DNA from: Symsagittifera roscoffensis
Lineage: Eukaryota; Xenacoelomorpha; Acoela; Convolutidae
Length of the DNA stretch: 64,000 nt
Assembly (NCBI RefSeq): GCF_963678635.1
Contig: NC_087064.1
Coordinates: 25,028,189-25,092,188 of the forward strand
Direction: 5' to 3'
The translations under genes and the position numbers were made by a program. This document shows, piece after piece, positions 1-10,422 of this stretch. The notes under the pieces are model-generated. The model saw nothing but the letters and a program-made list of their open reading frames with translations, had not been told where the DNA came from and made no database searches. Within the stretch, counting starts at the first letter, position 1; every line of letters starts with the position of its first letter.

Positions 1-3000
1 CTTGCTTCAGTCCGGTAGATCGAAACATAACCAATTCGAGTCTAGCCGTTCGAATTATAGCGCGCTTGGGTCGAACGCAGTCAAACACAGATTGGCTTCA
101 GTCGAGTCAGCCGAAACATAGCACGCTTGGGTAGAGTACAGTCGAGCAAGTTTTTGCTTCAGTTGAGTCGGTCATAACAAAGCTAGTTTGAGACGAGTCT
201 TTCAGAAAATAGCAAGTTTAGGACAAACTCAGCAAAAAATAGCACGCTTGGGACGAACATGGTCAAAACAAATTTTTGCCATAGTCGATTCGGTCCAAAC
301 ATGACCAATTCAGCTAGATTCTGTCGAAACATAGCACGTTTGTTTCGAACGCTGTCAAACCGAGTTTTTGCTTCAGGTCGATTCGGTCGAAACATTGCAC
401 GCTTGGGACAAACTCAGTCAAAACCAGTTTTGTTCTAGTCGAGTCAGTTAAGATGCAGCCAGTTTGAGCTGAGTCGGTTGAAAAACAGCACATTTCGTTC
501 AAACACAGTCCAAAACAATTTTGCTTCACACGATTCGGTCGATACATAGCACGGTTGGGTCGAACACGGTCAAACACTTTTAACTTTTGGTCGAGTCTGG
601 CAAAAACATAACCAGTTCAGGTCGAGTAGATGGAAACATGGCACGCTTGCGCTTGGGTCGAACATGGTCAAACACATTTTAGTTTCAGTCGTGTCTGGCA
701 AAATATAACCAGTTCAGATTGAGAAGCTGGAAACATAGCACGCTTGGGGTTGGGTCGAACATGGTCAAACACATCTTGCTTCAGTCCGGTAGGCCGAAAC
801 CTAACCAGTTCGATTCGAGCCGTTCGAATTATAGCGCGCTTTGGTCGAACGCAGTCAAACACAGTTTGGCTTCAGTCGAGTCAGCCGAAACATAGCAGGT
901 TTGGGTAGAGTACATTCGAGCACAATTTTGCTTCAGCCGGGTCAGCCAAAACAAAGCTAGTTTGAGACAAGTCTGTCAGAAAATAGCACGTTTAGGACAA
1001 ACTCAGCAAAAAATAGCACGCATGGGACGAACATGGTCAAAACAAATTTTTGCGTTAGTCGATTCGGTCCAAACATGACCAATTCAGCTAGATTCGGTCG
1101 AAACATAGCACGTTTGTTTCGAACACTGTCAAACCGAGATTTTGCTTCAGGTCGAGTCGGTCGAAACATTGCACGCTTGGGACGAACTCAGTCAAAACCA
1201 GTTTTGTTCTAGTCGAGTCAGTTAAGATGCAGCCAGTTTGAGCTGAGTCGGTTGAAAAACAGCACATTTCGTTCAAACACAGTCCAAAACAATTTTGCTT
1301 CACACGATTCGGTCGATACATAGCACGGTTGGGTCGAACACGGTCAAACACTTTTAACTTTTGGTCGAGTCTGGCAAAAACATAACCAGTTCAGGTCGAG
1401 TAGATGGAAACATGGCACGCTTGCGCTTGGGTCGAACATGGTCAAACACATTTTAGTTTCAGTCGTGTCTGGCAAAATATAACCAGTTCAGGTCGAGTAG
1501 ATGGAAACATGGCACGCTTGCGCTTGGGTCGAACATGGTCAAACACATCTTGCTTCAGTCCGGTAGGCCGAAACATAACCAGTTCGATTCGAGCCGTTCG
1601 AATTATAGCGCGCTTTGGTCGAACGCAGTCAAACACAGTTTGGCTTCAGTCGAGTCAGCCGAAACATAGCACGCTTGGGTAGAGTACAGTCGAGCACATT
1701 TTTGCTTCAGTTGAGTCGGTCATAACAAAGCTAGTTTGAGACGAGTCTTTCAGAAAATAGCAAGTTTAGGACAAACTCAGCAAAAAATAGCACGCTTGGG
1801 ACGAACATGGTCAAAACAAATTTTTGCCATAGTCGATTCGGTCCAAACATGACCAATTCAGCTAGATTCTGTCGAAACATAGCACGTTTGTTTCGAACGC
1901 TGTCAAACCGAGTTTTTGCTTCAGGTCGAGTCGGTCGAAACATTGCACGCTTGGGACAAACTCAGTCAAAACCAGTTTTGTTCTAGTCGAGTCAGTTAAG
2001 ATGCAGCCAGTTTGACCTGAGTCGGTTGAAAAACAGCACATTTCGTTCAAACACAGTCAAAACAATATTATTTCACACGATTTGGTCGATACATAGCACG
2101 CACGGTTGGGTCGAACACGGTCAAACACTTTTAACTTTTGGTCGAGTCTGGCAAAACCATAACCAGTTCAGGTCGATTCGCTGCAAATATAGCACGCTTG
2201 CGCTTGGGTCGAACACGGTCAAACACGTTTTAGATTCCGTCGAGTTTGGCAAAGCATAACCAGTTCAGATTGAGAAGCTGGAAACATAGCACGCTTGCGC
2301 TTGGGTCGAACATGGTCAAACACATCTTGCTTCAGTCCGGTAGGTCGAAACATAACCAGTTTGATTCGAGCCGTTCGAATTATAGCGCGCTTGGGTCGAA
2401 CGCAGTCAAACACAATTTGGCTTCAGTCGAGTCAGCCGAAACATAGCACGATTGGGTCGAACACGGTCAAACACTTTTAACTTTTGGTCGAGTCTGGCAA
2501 AAACATAACCAGTTCAGGTCGATTCGCTGCAAATATAGCACGCTTGCGCTTGGGTCGAACATGGTCAAACAAATTTTAGTTTCAGTCGTGTCTGGCAAAA
2601 TATAACCAGTTCAGGTCGAGTAGATGGAAACATGGCACGCTTGCGCTTGGGTCGAACATGGTCAAACACATCTTGCTTCAGTCCGGTAGGCCGAAACATA
2701 ACCAGTTCGATTCGAGCCGTTCGAATTATAGCGCGCTTTGGTCGAACGCAGTCAAACACAGTTTGGCTTCAGTCGAGTCAGCCGAAACATAGCACGCTTG
2801 GGTAGAGTACAGTCGAGCAAGTTTTTGCTTCAGTTGAGTCGGTCATAACAAAGCTAGTTTGAGACGAGTCTTTCAGAAAATAGCAAGTTTAGGACAAACT
2901 CAGCAAAAAATAGCACGCTTGGGACGAACATGGTCAAAACAAATTTTTGCCATAGTCGATTCGGTCCAAACATGACCAATTCAGCTAGATTCTGTCGAAA

Positions 3001-4395
3001 CATAGCACGTTTGTTTCGAACGCTGTCAAACCGAGTTTTTGCTTCAGGTCGATTCGGTCGAAACATTGCACGCTTGGGACAAACTCAGTCAAAACCAGTT
3101 TTGTTCTAGTCGAGTCAGTTAAGATGCAGCCAGTTTGAGCTGAGTCGGTTGAAAAACAGCACATTTTGTTCAAACACAGTCAAAAACAATATTACATCAC
3201 ACGATTCGGTCGATACATAGTACGGTTGGGTCGAACACGGTCAAACATTTTTAACTTTTGGTCGAGTCTGGCAAAAACATAACCAGTTCAGGTCGATTCG
3301 CTGCAAATATAGCACGCTTGCGCTTGGGTCGAACACGGTCAAACACGTTTTAGATTCCGTCGAGTCTGGCAAAACATAACCAGTTCAGATTGAGAAGCTG
3401 GAAACATAGCACGCTTGGGCTTGGGTCGAACATGGTCAAACACATCTTGCTTCAGTCCAGTAGGTCGAAACATAACCAGTTTGATTCGAGCCGTTCGAAT
3501 TATAGCGCGCTTAGGTCGAACGCAGTCAAGCACAATTTGGCTTCAGTCGAGTCAGCCGAAACATAGCACGGTTGGGTCGAACACGGTCAAACACTTTTAA
3601 CTTTTGGTCGAGTCTGGCAAAAACATAACCAGTTCAGGTCGATTCGCTGCAAATATAGCACGCTTGCGCTTGGGTCGAACATGGTCAAACACATTTTAGT
3701 TTCAGTCGTGTCTGGCAAAGTATAACCAGTTCAGGTCGAGTAAATGGAAACATGGCACGCTTGCGCTTGGGTCGAACATGGTCAAACACATCTTGCTTCA
3801 GTCCGGTAGGTCGAAACATAACCAGTTTGATTCGAGCCGTTCGAATTATAGCGCGCTTGGGTCGAACGCAGTCAAGCACAATTTGGCTTCAGTCGAGTCA
3901 GCCGAAACATAGCACGGTTGGGTCGAACACGGTCAAACACTTTTAACTTTTGGTCGAGTCTGGCAAAAACATAACCAGTTCAGGTCGATTCGCTGCAAAT
4001 ATAGCACGCTTGCGCTTGGGTCGAACATGGTCAAACACATTTTAGTTTCAGTCGTGTCTGGCAAAGTATAACCAGTTCAGGTCGAGTAAATGGAAACATG
4101 GCACGCTTGCGCTTGGGTCGAACATGGTCAAACACATCTTGCTTCAGTCCGGTAGGTCGAAACATAACCAGTTTGATTCGAGCCGTTCGAATTATAGCGC
4201 GCTTGGGTCGAACGCAGTCAAACGCAATTTGGCTTCAGTCGAGTCAGCCGAAACATAGCACGCTTGGGTAGAGTACAGTCGAGCACATTTTGCTTCAGTT
4301 GAGTCGGTCAAAAGGTAGCCAGTTCTGCTCGTTTCCGTCGAAATTGCTATTTTATTTTCCTTTTGAGTCGATCGAAGTCGAAACATAACTCGACA
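1..4395. repeat. Satellite array with 774-bp higher-order repeat
   Basis: The whole stretch is built from degenerate monomers of about 70-97 bp with alternating phrases such as GGTCGAACATGGTCAAACAC and TCGAAACATAACCAGTTC. A higher-order unit is visible: the same block recurs at 183, 957 and 1731 (774 bp apart), then at 2854. A shorter phase of about 346 bp appears at 2219/2565 and 3339/3685. Open frames of 60-100 codons occur on both strands because the monomers lack stops in some phases. They repeat with the satellite and show no protein-like conservation, so I do not call genes here. Confidence 0.9.
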
Positions 4396-4722
4396 CCTCA
4401 ACCCCTGAGCTCCCACCAGAAACTTTTTCAAAACAAAGTTTTTTCATAAATCATCTCGTTTTCTTACAAAAAAAGCACTTCATGATGTGACACCGCAAAT
4501 GAAGTACCGATCGGTGATAGACGACTCTTTCATTTTACACAAAACGAGAGCCCGAAAACTATGTAAGCCAATCAAAATTTGTTGTTCAAAAGTCTGAAAA
4601 GAATAAGCTGAAAAAATACTTAGTTTAGACTGATTAAAGGACGCTGACTGGTCAAAAATTTAACCGCCTTAGGTTTTTCTGTTATGAAAATCCTCTCCCC
4701 CCCCCCAAAAAATCATAATTAC

Positions 4723-4858
4723 CTTGTCTTCAGCATCACAGACTGCGCTCTTCTTTAGACTGTCGTACACTAATTTGGCCCCTGACCATATAGGGTCTTT
4801 GAACGGCATCTGATGCTTGAACATGTTGTGGTAGGCTGAAATGGTGTCAAATGGAGCC
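4723..4858 (-). CDS. Exon D, distal copy, of unidentified host gene
   Basis: On the minus strand an AG acceptor (after TTAGC) is followed by 136 nt and a consensus donor, AAG then GTAATT. The segment is one base plus 45 open codons. The protein begins APFDTISAYHNMFKHQ and ends CDAEDK, and its codon use looks coding against AT-rich flanks. It would need an upstream exon ending in phase 2, and it ends in phase 0. It is identical in layout to the copy at 6523-6388. Because 136 is not a multiple of three, including both copies in one mRNA would shift the frame. Only one can be used at a time, or one is dead. I do not recognise the family. Confidence 0.55.
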
Positions 4859-6387
4859 CTGCTAATTTTGAGTGTAGTTTTTTTGAGCGATAGCTTGTTT
4901 CAATAAAATGAATTGTTCTTGTGCATAATCATGCTAAAAAGAAAATCGAGATTGAAAAATTGGATCTTCTCTCATCAATTGGTTTTCAATCTCCAAATAA
5001 GCTGAACGTTCGTCAATCAACAAAACTAGCATCCATTGAGCCGGCAGTAACTTTTATAATTTTTTGGAATCCACAAAAACTAAGTTTAACCTGAATTTTT
5101 TTTCACAATTCATATTTTTCGTGTATGTAATATTTGTACTTCCGTGTAAAGGTCATTCTGAATGTTCGTTATGCACTGCCTAATGAACGGTTTGTAAAAT
5201 GAATCCAAGATCAATCTTGATGACTCGATTAAGTTAGCTGTGTAATTTGAACTGACTCTAATGGTTGGGTAGACGCAATTTAAGGGGCGATTGCTTTGAA
5301 TAAGAAAAAATTTAGGGTCGAACATGGTCGAACATGGGTCGAACATGGTCAAACACATTTTAGTTTCAGTCGTGTCTGGCAAAGTATAACCAGTTCAGGT
5401 CGAGTAAATGGAAACATGGCACGCTTGCGCTTGGGTCGAACATGGTCAAACACATCTTGCTTCAGTCCGGTAGGTCGAAACATAACCAGTTTGATTCGAG
5501 CCGTTCGAATTATAGCGCGCTTGGGTCGAACGCAGTCAAGCACAATTTGGCTTCAGTCGAGTCAGCCGAAACATAGCACGGTTGGGTCGAACACGGTCAA
5601 ACACTTTTAACTTTTGGTCGAGTCTGGCAAAAACATAACCAGTTCAGGTCGATTCGCTGCAAATATAGCACGCTTGCGCTTGGGTCGAACATGGTCAAAC
5701 ACATTTTAGTTTCAGTCGTGTCTGGCAAAGTATAACCAGTTCAGGTCGAGTAAATGGAAACATGGCACGCTTGCGCTTGGGTCGAACATGGTCAAACACA
5801 TCTTGCTTCAGTCCGGTAGGTCGAAACATAACCAGTTTGATTTGAGCCGTTCGAATTATAGCGCGCTTGGGTCGAACGCAGTCAAACGCAATTTGGCTTC
5901 AGTCGAGTCAGCCGAAACATAGCACGCTTGGGTAGAGTACAGTCGAGCACATTTTGCTTCAGTTGAGTCGGTCAAAAGGTAGCCAGTTCTGCTCGTTTCC
6001 GTCGAAATTGCTATTTTATTTTCCTTTTGAGGCGATCGAAGTCGAAACATAACTCGACACCTCAACCCCTGAGCTCCCACCAGAAACTTTTTCAAAACAA
6101 AGTTTTTTCATAAATCATCTCGTTTTCTTACAAAAAAAGCACTTCACGATGTGACACCGCAAATGAAGTACCGATCGGTGATAGACGACTCTTTCATTTT
6201 ACACAAAACGAGAGCCCGAAAACTATGTAAGCCAATCAAAATTTGTTGTTCAAAAGTCTGAAAAGAACAAGCTGAAAAAATACTTAGTTTAGACTGATTA
6301 AAGGACGCTGACTGGTCAAAAATTTAACCGCCTTAGGTTTTTCTGTTATGAAAATCCTCTCCCCCCCCAAAAAAAAATCATAATTAC

Positions 6388-6523
6388 CTTGTCTTCAGCA
6401 TCACAGACTGCGCTCTTCTTTAGACTGTCGTACAGTAATTTGGCCCCTGACCATATAGGGTCTTTGAACGGCATCTGATGCTTGAACATGTTGTGGTAGG
6501 CTGAAATGGTGTCAAATGGAGCC
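6388..6523 (-). CDS. Exon D, proximal copy, of unidentified host gene
   Basis: This is the second copy of the 136-nt exon inside the 1664-bp tandem duplication, with the same acceptor, the same 45 codons and the same GTAATT donor. It lies closer to exon C and so would be the first reached by splicing from the upstream exons. No exon ending in phase 2 was found between exon C and this copy, so at least one linking exon, or the true 3' end of exon C, remains unseen. Confidence 0.55.
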
Positions 6524-6966
6524 CTGCTAATTTTGAGTGTAGTTTTTTTGAGCGATAGCTTGTTTCAATAAAATGAATTGTTCTTGTGCATAATCATGCT
6601 AAAAAGAAAATCGAGATTGAAAAATTGGATCTTCTCTCATCAATTGGTTTTCAATCTCCAAATAAGCTGAACGTTCGTCAATCAACAAAACTAGCATCCA
6701 TTGAGCCGGCAGTAACTTTTATAATTTTTTGGAATCCACAAAAACTAAGTTTAACCTGAATTTTTTTTCACAATTCATATTTTTCGTGTATGTAATATTT
6801 GTACTTCCGTGTAAAGGTCATTCTGAATGTTCGTTATGCACTGCCTAATGAACGGTTTGTAAAATGAATCCAAGATCAATCTTGATGACTCGATTAAGTT
6901 AGCTGTGTAATTTGAACTGACTCTAATGGTTGGGTAGACGCAATTTAAGGGGCGATTGCTTTGAAT

Positions 6967-8113
6967 AATTTAGGGATCTTGTTAACTACCCCCCCCCCCC
7001 CCCCCCCCTGTTAACAATTTCTTTTTAACTATTTCCAATGTAGTTGAAAAATTGGATTTTAATTTAGTGAAAGTGACACTTTTTGGGTATCAAACAAAAA
7101 CATATCTATTTATACAAAATTCAGAAGATTTTTTATTATGTTGGCCTAAATATAGGGTTCTTTTTTATAATAATTTGTCCTCAATTGAACCGGTTATTTT
7201 GGTGTAAATTTTGATTGATTGAAAAAAGAAAAAATGAAATGTTTTTTTTTGAAAAAATTTTAGGTCCGAGTTTTAGTTTTGTAAAATCAATTGCAACGCA
7301 TTACTTCTACTGAATTCCTAAGCAAGATTTGGCTTCAATCTTTTTTGTCTAAAATCAACCCAGTTGGGGGGGAGACTCGTTTTATTTTCATTTTTTCTTC
7401 GTTTTGGTTGCATAATTTTAATCAATCAGACCAGCACAGCACCTAAAACTTCTTTTTGGGTGGAAAAACTAATTAACAAATTTTTTGAAGAGATATGGAA
7501 GAAATTAAGACTTTTGTAATGTTCAAAAAAAATGTGGTACGTTTCGCTCCTCACTTAATTTGACCCGTTTTTTGTGTGTGTAAGATCAAAGGAGCAAAAT
7601 ATGTGAGGAACCATTTGTTCCACTGAATCTAAGAGATGAAAAAGGTGTGCAGACCGAAAAAGTATAACGTTAACACAAAAGTTTGAAATTGTTAAAAATA
7701 CTTGGTTTTATTCCTACGTTCTTCGTGTAAAATGTAAATTATCTACTGACGTAAGTACAAAAACGGATAAAATATGATGTTGTTCAGATTGTAAAACGCG
7801 GCGCCGACCGTGTAAGATTTGTTCGCACGCTCCCCCTTGCATACGACAGTGCAATTTGGTGTTTTTGATGAATGTCACCTAGCAATCTGATTCTCGCGCA
7901 TTCTTTATGAATATGTCTGTTAAATTCTCTGAATTTGTGGTTAAATCAATTTTCTAACGCATTTAGTTCTGCATGGAATTTTTCGATTGTCTTGTCCTTC
8001 TTTTGCTTTCTTTTGTAAAGAGGCCCCCCGTTCAAATATCACTTCCCTTCCTCAATGAAACACGTTCTCCAATTTGTCTAATACCCTAATGAACAATTCT
8101 GTTTGCAGAACCG
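6967..8113. other. AT-rich non-coding stretch with a 20-base C tract
   Basis: No coding, RNA or transposon signature is seen here. A pure C run occupies 6989-7008. The remainder is AT-rich with long A/T runs and is compatible with intron between exons C and D on the minus strand. Confidence 0.6.
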
Positions 8114-8318
8114 TTTTTGCAGAACCGGACCAAATCGGAAAAGAATTTCAAATCGAATTTGTTTTTTTTTTGTATCGGAGACGAGGCGAAGCGGATAAGT
8201 TTAAGCTCGAAAACCTAAGTTTTCGAGCTTAAACTTATCCGCTTCGCCTCGTCTCCGATACAAAAAAAAACAAATTCGATTTGAAATTCTTTTCCGATTT
8301 GGTCCGGTTCCGCAAAAA
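8114..8318. repeat. Near-perfect 100-bp inverted repeat (palindrome)
   Basis: The left arm 8114-8214 and right arm 8219-8318 are reverse complements with a 4-base spacer (CTAA). I see one substitution near the outer end and one length difference in a T/A run (10 T against 9 A). The right arm is the 3' part of exon C read on the minus strand, so the left arm is an inverted copy of coding sequence. As RNA from either strand it would fold into a long, almost perfect hairpin. Confidence 0.95.
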
Positions 8319-8426
8319 TAGTGTGCACGGTATCCGCAAAATAGAACACATCTGGGTCGATGTCATACTTGGCAAAAATCCCCCAGTGGACCTTAACCAT
8401 GCACTCTCCTTCATATATCGGCGGCT
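8215..8426 (-). CDS. Exon C of unidentified host gene (3' end uncertain)
   Basis: The acceptor GGACCCCAG precedes 8426. The reading frame starts with two bases, AG, which complete a codon with the single base left by exon B, giving Glu. The peptide reads EPPIYEGECMVKVHWGIF and continues through FYFADTVHTIFAEPDQIG to a TAG at the centre of the palindrome. No convincing donor in the phase needed by exon D is seen. The exon may end within the T-rich part of the inverted repeat, or the palindrome may have damaged its end. The family is unknown. The exon was identified from splice signals, phase agreement and coding-like composition. Confidence 0.5.
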
Positions 8427-8714
8427 CTGGGGTCCAAAAATCCCAAAATGACAAAATCTTCAATATGTTCACCCCTCCACGTTTTTCAGCTATCTGCGCC
8501 TAGATGTAGGTACGAAAACGGATATAGTACTAGGTTCGATTCAGATGCAATTATATGATCCAACAACATAAATAAGACTCCGCCTTTTGTTATAGGTGAA
8601 TACAGACAACCTAGAGTTAAGTAAGGTCAAGTGACAGGTCTTCAGACAACAAACTCAATACGTACAACTTTAAGCAAATCCTTGTAACCAACCCCTATGT
8701 CCCCGCATCCAGTT

Positions 8715-9005
8715 TCAAGCGTTAATAATCGATTATAATTCGATTTTAGTACCAGTCTTACAAAAATTGAGAAACAATCGATATTAATCAATTATTAATC
8801 GATTATAATCTCTCTTTTTAAAATAAAATTATAATTAAGTATAATACATTATAATCGATTATAATCGATTATTTATTGGTCAATGTTTCTATACAATTAT
8901 AATCAATTATAATTGATTATAATCCATTATTTCTATTCAAAATTCTAGCTCATTAGTTTTGCACAAAAATCCATTATAATCGATTATAATTGATTATAAT
9001 CCCTT
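8715..9005. repeat. AATCGATTAT-rich palindromic block
   Basis: Repeated copies of the 10-base self-complementary word ATAATCGATT and near variants (ATTATAATCGATTATAAT) occur about ten bases apart or in short clusters. Comparable blocks lie at 11110-11262, 11935-12042 and 21060-21490, and in each unit of the 1.95-kb array. No terminal repeats or target duplications are visible, so the mechanism of spread is unclear. Confidence 0.7.
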
Positions 9006-9312
9006 TTGTTTGTCCATTTTGTCTTCGAAGTTGCATCTAAACTGCTTAACTTTTGAAGCATATTTTAGGTTTTTTTAACCACCAAAGTATCAGCAAATCG
9101 ATTTAGTTTCATGATTGATTCGGAAGATTTATTTTTCATCTACCGCGGGAACCTTTCCACTATTATGAAAGGATCTCCATGAATCTTTGGTTTCGTGGTA
9201 AAACTTTGTGTTCAGATAAACCAAAGTGTCCAAGAGATCTCTTTTCTAGAGAGGTTCTTATTGACACAAAATTAATGACAAAATATTGAAACCCAACTTG
9301 AGTAATATGTCA

Positions 9313-9726
9313 CAAAGGGCGGATTTAGGTGAAGGGGTATGTCGCCCCCTCAAAAATTCGGCATCCCTACCAACCAAAGCGTCCACATTGGTATTAATTT
9401 CTTTTGGAATCTTTTTTCGGCAATCAACCCTAAAATTTTTCTAAATGTGCCGTTGACGCCAGTATATAGCCTTGTTGAAGAACACACCGAGAAGATGCAT
9501 TTTTTGGGCAAAAAAAATTCCAAAAAATGCCCAATAGCAGCATATTTGTTATTAGTTTTTTTTCAAAATTTTGTCTGCGGCGCAGAAAATTATGACAAGA
9601 TAGGACCTTTATAGAATTCTGACTCGGAAAATCACTTTAGTCGACGTAGAAAAAAAAGTCGACGCAAAAATTTCATATTTTTTGAAATTCTGCCGGCTCC
9701 TCAAAAAAATCTTGTATCTGCCCCTG
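9313..9726. mobile_element. Probable hAT-type MITE (degenerate)
   Basis: The left end CAAAGGGCGGATT and the right end, read on the other strand, CAGGGGCAGATACAAG, resemble the CAGGGGCGGATCC termini common in invertebrate hAT elements. The inside includes a GCGGCGCAG motif and A/T runs shared with the element at 10080-10414. The flanking 8-mers do not match, so the left boundary may be wrong or the target duplication lost. It lies in the intron just downstream of exon B. Confidence 0.45.
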
Positions 9727-9863
9727 ATTATCATCTTCCAGAATGCAATGGAGCGTCGGATGCTTCATATTTTCAGGAATTTTTTTAAGAGATTTTTTTT
9801 GTAATTTTTTTTGGTGTTTTATATAGTCAGTCAACAATTGACGCTGTACTGAGACATTCTTAC

Positions 9864-10004
9864 CATTCGCAAGTATGCCCAAAGGAGCAGGACATAAGAA
9901 GGCGTTGAAGGCATTTCCAACAAAGTCGAGTTTGGAGGTCACCGCTTCAAGGAACCCATCATCTTTTGTATAATACTTCATTCTTGCTGTATCCATTTTG
10001 CAAC
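9864..10004 (-). CDS. Exon B of unidentified host gene
   Basis: Acceptor TTCTAG precedes 10004, and a strong donor, AATG then GTAAGAAT, ends the exon at 9864. The 141 nt consist of two bases, 46 codons and one base. The first two bases join the G left by exon A to make Gly, and the last G joins AG of exon C to make Glu, so phases agree on both sides. The peptide begins CKMDTARMKYYTKDDGF and contains FNAFLCPAPLGILAN. Open frame continues past the donor into the MITE, but the consensus donor favours the shorter exon. Family not recognised. Confidence 0.6.
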
Positions 10005-10079
10005 CTAGAATTGTTCAAATTGAGCACGTGATTTTGATTTACTATGATGGTGAAGTGTTGCGCAATGGTGGGTCTATAC

Positions 10080-10414
10080 CAGGGGCGGATCCAAAATTTT
10101 CATGAGGGGTGCGGATTTTTGAACAAAATCCGAAATTTTTGTCAATTTTTTTAAGTCGACCAAACTTTGATTTTCTGAGCTCCCTAAAATCATTTAAAAT
10201 CATTAAAAGGCGCCAATTTTACCAAATTGTTTGCGCCGCAGGCAAATTTTTGAAAAAAAAGACCAAAAAACGTGTTTTAGACCTTTTTTGGGAAGTTTTG
10301 TCCAAAAAAATTGAGATTTTCCGGCGGGCCCACCCCTTCAATGATATAATGAGGCCGGTCAGCCAAGATTGGATATCCTAAAATAGTCGATCCCTGCGGG
10401 GAGGGGGTGGGCTG
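10080..10414. mobile_element. hAT-type MITE with 8-bp target site duplication
   Basis: The element starts CAGGGGCGGATCC and ends GGGCTG (other strand CAGCCC). It is flanked by identical copies of GTCTATAC at 10072-10079 and 10415-10422, the 8-bp target duplication expected of hAT transposition; a ninth matching base precedes each copy. It is 335 bp with no transposase, so it is non-autonomous. Its centre contains GCGCCGCAGGC next to A-rich runs, also found in the 1.95-kb array units. It sits in the intron between exons A and B. Confidence 0.75.
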
Positions 10415-10422
10415 GTCTATAC

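Larger units (their letters stand above)
3640..6966. repeat. 1664-bp tandem segmental duplication
   Basis: Sequence from about 3640 to 5303 is repeated at about 5304 to 6966 with an offset of 1664-1665 bp and only a few substitutions plus a change in a C/A homopolymer (4694-4710 against 6360-6378). Each copy starts in satellite, continues through about 900 bp of unique AT-rich DNA and includes one 136-nt exon-like segment (4858-4723 and 6523-6388). The near identity points to a recent event. The right end joins ordinary AT-rich DNA at about 6966, just before a 20-base C tract. Confidence 0.9.

Noticed and set aside
183-5610. Many open frames of 60-104 codons on both strands in the satellite
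   Set aside because: They repeat with the satellite period, occur on both strands at once and show no protein features.
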